NCBI GenBank assembly: GCA_050014415.1
Contig: JBEKDJ010000250.1
Location: 1-7,191 of the forward strand
DNA from: JBEKDJ01 sp050014415
GTDB taxonomy: Bacteria; Desulfobacterota; BSN033; UBA1163
DNA length: 7,191 nucleotides
Direction of reading: 5' to 3'
In this document: positions 5,282 to 7,191 of the stretch, piece by piece
Layout of the letters: each line of letters begins with the position of its first letter
How positions within the stretch are numbered: position 1 is the first letter of the stretch
Notes under the pieces: model-generated
Told to the model about the DNA's origin: nothing
The model's input: only the letters and a program-made list of their open reading frames with translations
The model's database searches: none
Translations under genes and position numbers: made by a program

Positions 5282-7191
5282 ATGAAAAACAGGGGTAGGT
5301 CGAGATCAAATGAAAAGGAGCAGAATAAGTTCAGGGTGGACAGAAGGACATTTCTTAAGCTGTCGGCCATCACCGGCGCAGCAGTGGGGGCGAGCAAGAT
5401 CATCGGTCAACTCAACACCCCTGAGGCCTCACCTATTCAGAAGGCTTTTGAAGAGAAGTGGATAGCCACTTCCTGCCTGAATTGTCAGGCTCGCTGTGCT
5501 ATCCGGGTAAGGGTAGTGAATGGCAAAGCAATAAAGATTACTGGAAATCCCCTCTCTCAAGTTTCTGAAGGGAAGATCTGCCCTCGAGCACACATAGGAG
5601 TTCAGGTACTATACGACCGTGACCGGATCAATGCCCCGTTAAAGAGAACGAATAATGAAAAAGGGAAAGGGGTCGATCCTAAGTGGGTTTCCATTTCCTG
5701 GAATCAGGCGTTGAGCGAAGTAATAGGCCGTTTAACCAAACTTAGAGAGAATGGTGAACCCAATAAACTTCTCCTTTTTTACGGTTTGAATACGGTCAGT
5801 ACTGAAGATATGATACTCCGATTTGCAGAAGCTTTCGGAACGCCAAATACTATCTCGGGAGACGGACTTGATAGTGAGACAGAGAAATCGGGCAACTGGA
5901 TGGCTGACGGACACTATGCCAATACAGCTTATGACCTTGATCACTCCAATTACATCCTTGCCTTTGGCGCTGACATGCTCGAATCATCCAAACCTTTGTC
6001 TCGATTCTTGAGGAAGTGGGGGAAGATACGACGAGAAAAACCAGATCGCTCCAAAATTGTAGTGATCAATCCGAGGTACTCTGTTACGGCAGCCAAGGCT
6101 GATGAGTGGATACCCATCAACCCAGGCACAGACGGGGCCTTGGCGATGGCCATTGCCCATGTCATTATAAGCGAGGAACTCCATGATAAGACGTTTGTCA
6201 AAGATTGGACAGTGGGATTCGATTTCTACAGAAATTTGGCACTCAGTCAATATAGCCCACAAGATGTATCAAAAATAACTGGCATCGAACCCGAAGCCAT
6301 TCAACGAATTGCGAGGGAATTTGCCAAAACCCGGCCAGCCCTTGCCCTGAGAGGCAAGGAATCGATCAACTGGGCTGAAGGATCATACAGCAGCTACGCC
6401 ATATTCTGTCTAAACGCCTTAGTCGGCAGCATCGATGTGCCAGGAGGGATCATCTATCAGGAGAATGCCAGATATAATGAAATGCCCCGGTTGGTAGAGA
6501 ATGAGATTGCGAAGAAGGGCAAGACAAAACCAAGTCTCGATCTCCGGGGAACAGACAAATTCCCTGTTGCCAAGGTCGTAACCAACCAAATCCCTGAATC
6601 GCTGTTAGAAAACGCTCCTTATCCTGTCGAGATGGCAATCGGTTTTAATAGCAACTTCAATATGGATTCCCCTGGAACGGACCGATGGGATAAGGCATTA
6701 AAGAAACTCCCTTATTATGTCCATATCTCTCCGTTCATCAGTGAAATGTCACTCTATGCTAATCTGGTTTTGCCATCCACGACTTTTCTCGAGGAATGGG
6801 GTTACGATCAATCTCCCCCGGGGTCAGGTTTTGCTGAGGTGAAGATAAAACAACCTGCTGTTTCACCCCTTGGCAGCGCCCGCCCCATCATCGATGTTTT
6901 GTTCCAAATTGCGAAAAGACTGAATGGAGGAGTGGCACAATCCTTTGCCAATATGGGTGATCATGCCGAAGGCTTTGTTAGATTCCGAACTGAAACGCTT
7001 ATCCCCTGGAAAGATTTTCTCAAGAAAGGAGTATGGATAGGAAAAGATTATGAATATAGAAAGTATCAGCGTATATTCCTTACTCCTTCCAAGAAATTTG
7101 AGTTTGACTCGGGAAATCTCAAATCCCTACTCGTTAAAATGAAAAAAGTGAAGGAGGAGAGTTTAGACTACCTGCCCCACTATAAAGAGGC
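5282..7191 (+). CDS. Tat-exported molybdopterin [4Fe-4S] oxidoreductase (DMSO reductase superfamily), 3' end missing
   Basis: The frame stays open for 636 codons to the window end. The N-terminus has a twin-arginine signal, VDRRTFLKLSAITGAAVGA (residues 19-37), so the folded enzyme is probably exported and faces the periplasm. Cys65, Cys68, Cys72 and Cys100 (C-x2-C-x3-C-x27-C) would bind one [4Fe-4S] cluster. Core molybdopterin-binding regions follow: the LLFYG and YILAFGADMLES strands, INPGTDGALAMAIAHVI (279-295) and LPSTTFLEEWG (497-507). The C-terminal cofactor-binding domain lies beyond the window. Overall style, including VLYDRDRINAPLKRTN after the cluster, resembles the tetrathionate/arsenate/polysulfide reductase-like catalytic subunits of anaerobes; the substrate is unassigned. 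Aligned by eye, the molybdenum-ligand position falls at Asp197 rather than Cys, Ser or Sec. The ATG at 5282 has only a weak GGGG ribosome-binding site but is the only suitable start before the Tat motif. Ferredoxin-like and membrane-anchor subunits would be expected downstream. Confidence 0.95.
   Translation, partial: MKNRGRSRSNEKEQNKFRVDRRTFLKLSAITGAAVGASKIIGQLNTPEASPIQKAFEEKWIATSCLNCQARCAIRVRVVNGKAIKITGNPLSQVSEGKICPRAHIGVQVLYDRDRINAPLKRTNNEKGKGVDPKWVSISWNQALSEVIGRLTKLRENGEPNKLLLFYGLNTVSTEDMILRFAEAFGTPNTISGDGLDSETEKSGNWMADGHYANTAYDLDHSNYILAFGADMLESSKPLSRFLRKWGKIRREKPDRSKIVVINPRYSVTAAKADEWIPINPGTDGALAMAIAHVIISEELHDKTFVKDWTVGFDFYRNLALSQYSPQDVSKITGIEPEAIQRIAREFAKTRPALALRGKESINWAEGSYSSYAIFCLNALVGSIDVPGGIIYQENARYNEMPRLVENEIAKKGKTKPSLDLRGTDKFPVAKVVTNQIPESLLENAPYPVEMAIGFNSNFNMDSPGTDRWDKALKKLPYYVHISPFISEMSLYANLVLPSTTFLEEWGYDQSPPGSGFAEVKIKQPAVSPLGSARPIIDVLFQIAKRLNGGVAQSFANMGDHAEGFVRFRTETLIPWKDFLKKGVWIGKDYEYRKYQRIFLTPSKKFEFDSGNLKSLLVKMKKVKEESLDYLPHYKE

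Overview
The window looks like accessory chromosome of an anaerobic Desulfobacterota (deltaproteobacterial) type organism. This is an inference from three things: the gene content (acyl-CoA ligase, nitroreductase, iron alcohol dehydrogenase, Tat-exported molybdopterin oxidoreductase), the moderate GC content, and two dispersed palindromic repeats of a kind common in that group. No rRNA, tRNA, CRISPR array, transposase or integrase was found.

Layout. (1) Positions 2-2707, plus strand: a likely operon of an acyl-CoA ligase (5' end outside the window), an FMN nitroreductase, a translationally coupled 147-residue protein of unknown function, and RidA. This suggests CoA activation of an organic acid, with a flavoenzyme and an enamine/imine deaminase alongside. 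(2) Positions 2708-3003: a convergent intergenic region holding a double-hairpin dispersed repeat. (3) Positions 3004-4374, minus strand: a decaying segment. It holds an SCP2-like small protein that may have lost its last residues to an amber codon, the C-terminal half of an iron-containing alcohol dehydrogenase, and a stop-interrupted unidentified gene joined to it at an apparent deletion scar. (4) Positions 4292-5029: a GC-rich HbpS/GlcG-family gene on the minus strand. It is flanked on both sides by related long inverted repeats in the same orientation and bounded by a perfect 9-bp inverted repeat. (5) Positions 5031-5281: an AT-rich promoter region. (6) Positions 5282 to the window end, plus strand: most of a large Tat-exported molybdopterin/[4Fe-4S] oxidoreductase of the DMSO reductase superfamily, cut by the window edge.

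The least ordinary part is the repeat-bracketed HbpS/GlcG gene, whose arrangement recalls an integron cassette or another small mobile unit but lacks the full attC signature. The decay next to it marks this as a site of repeated rearrangement. The molybdoenzyme is clearly a real gene, but its substrate cannot be assigned from the sequence.
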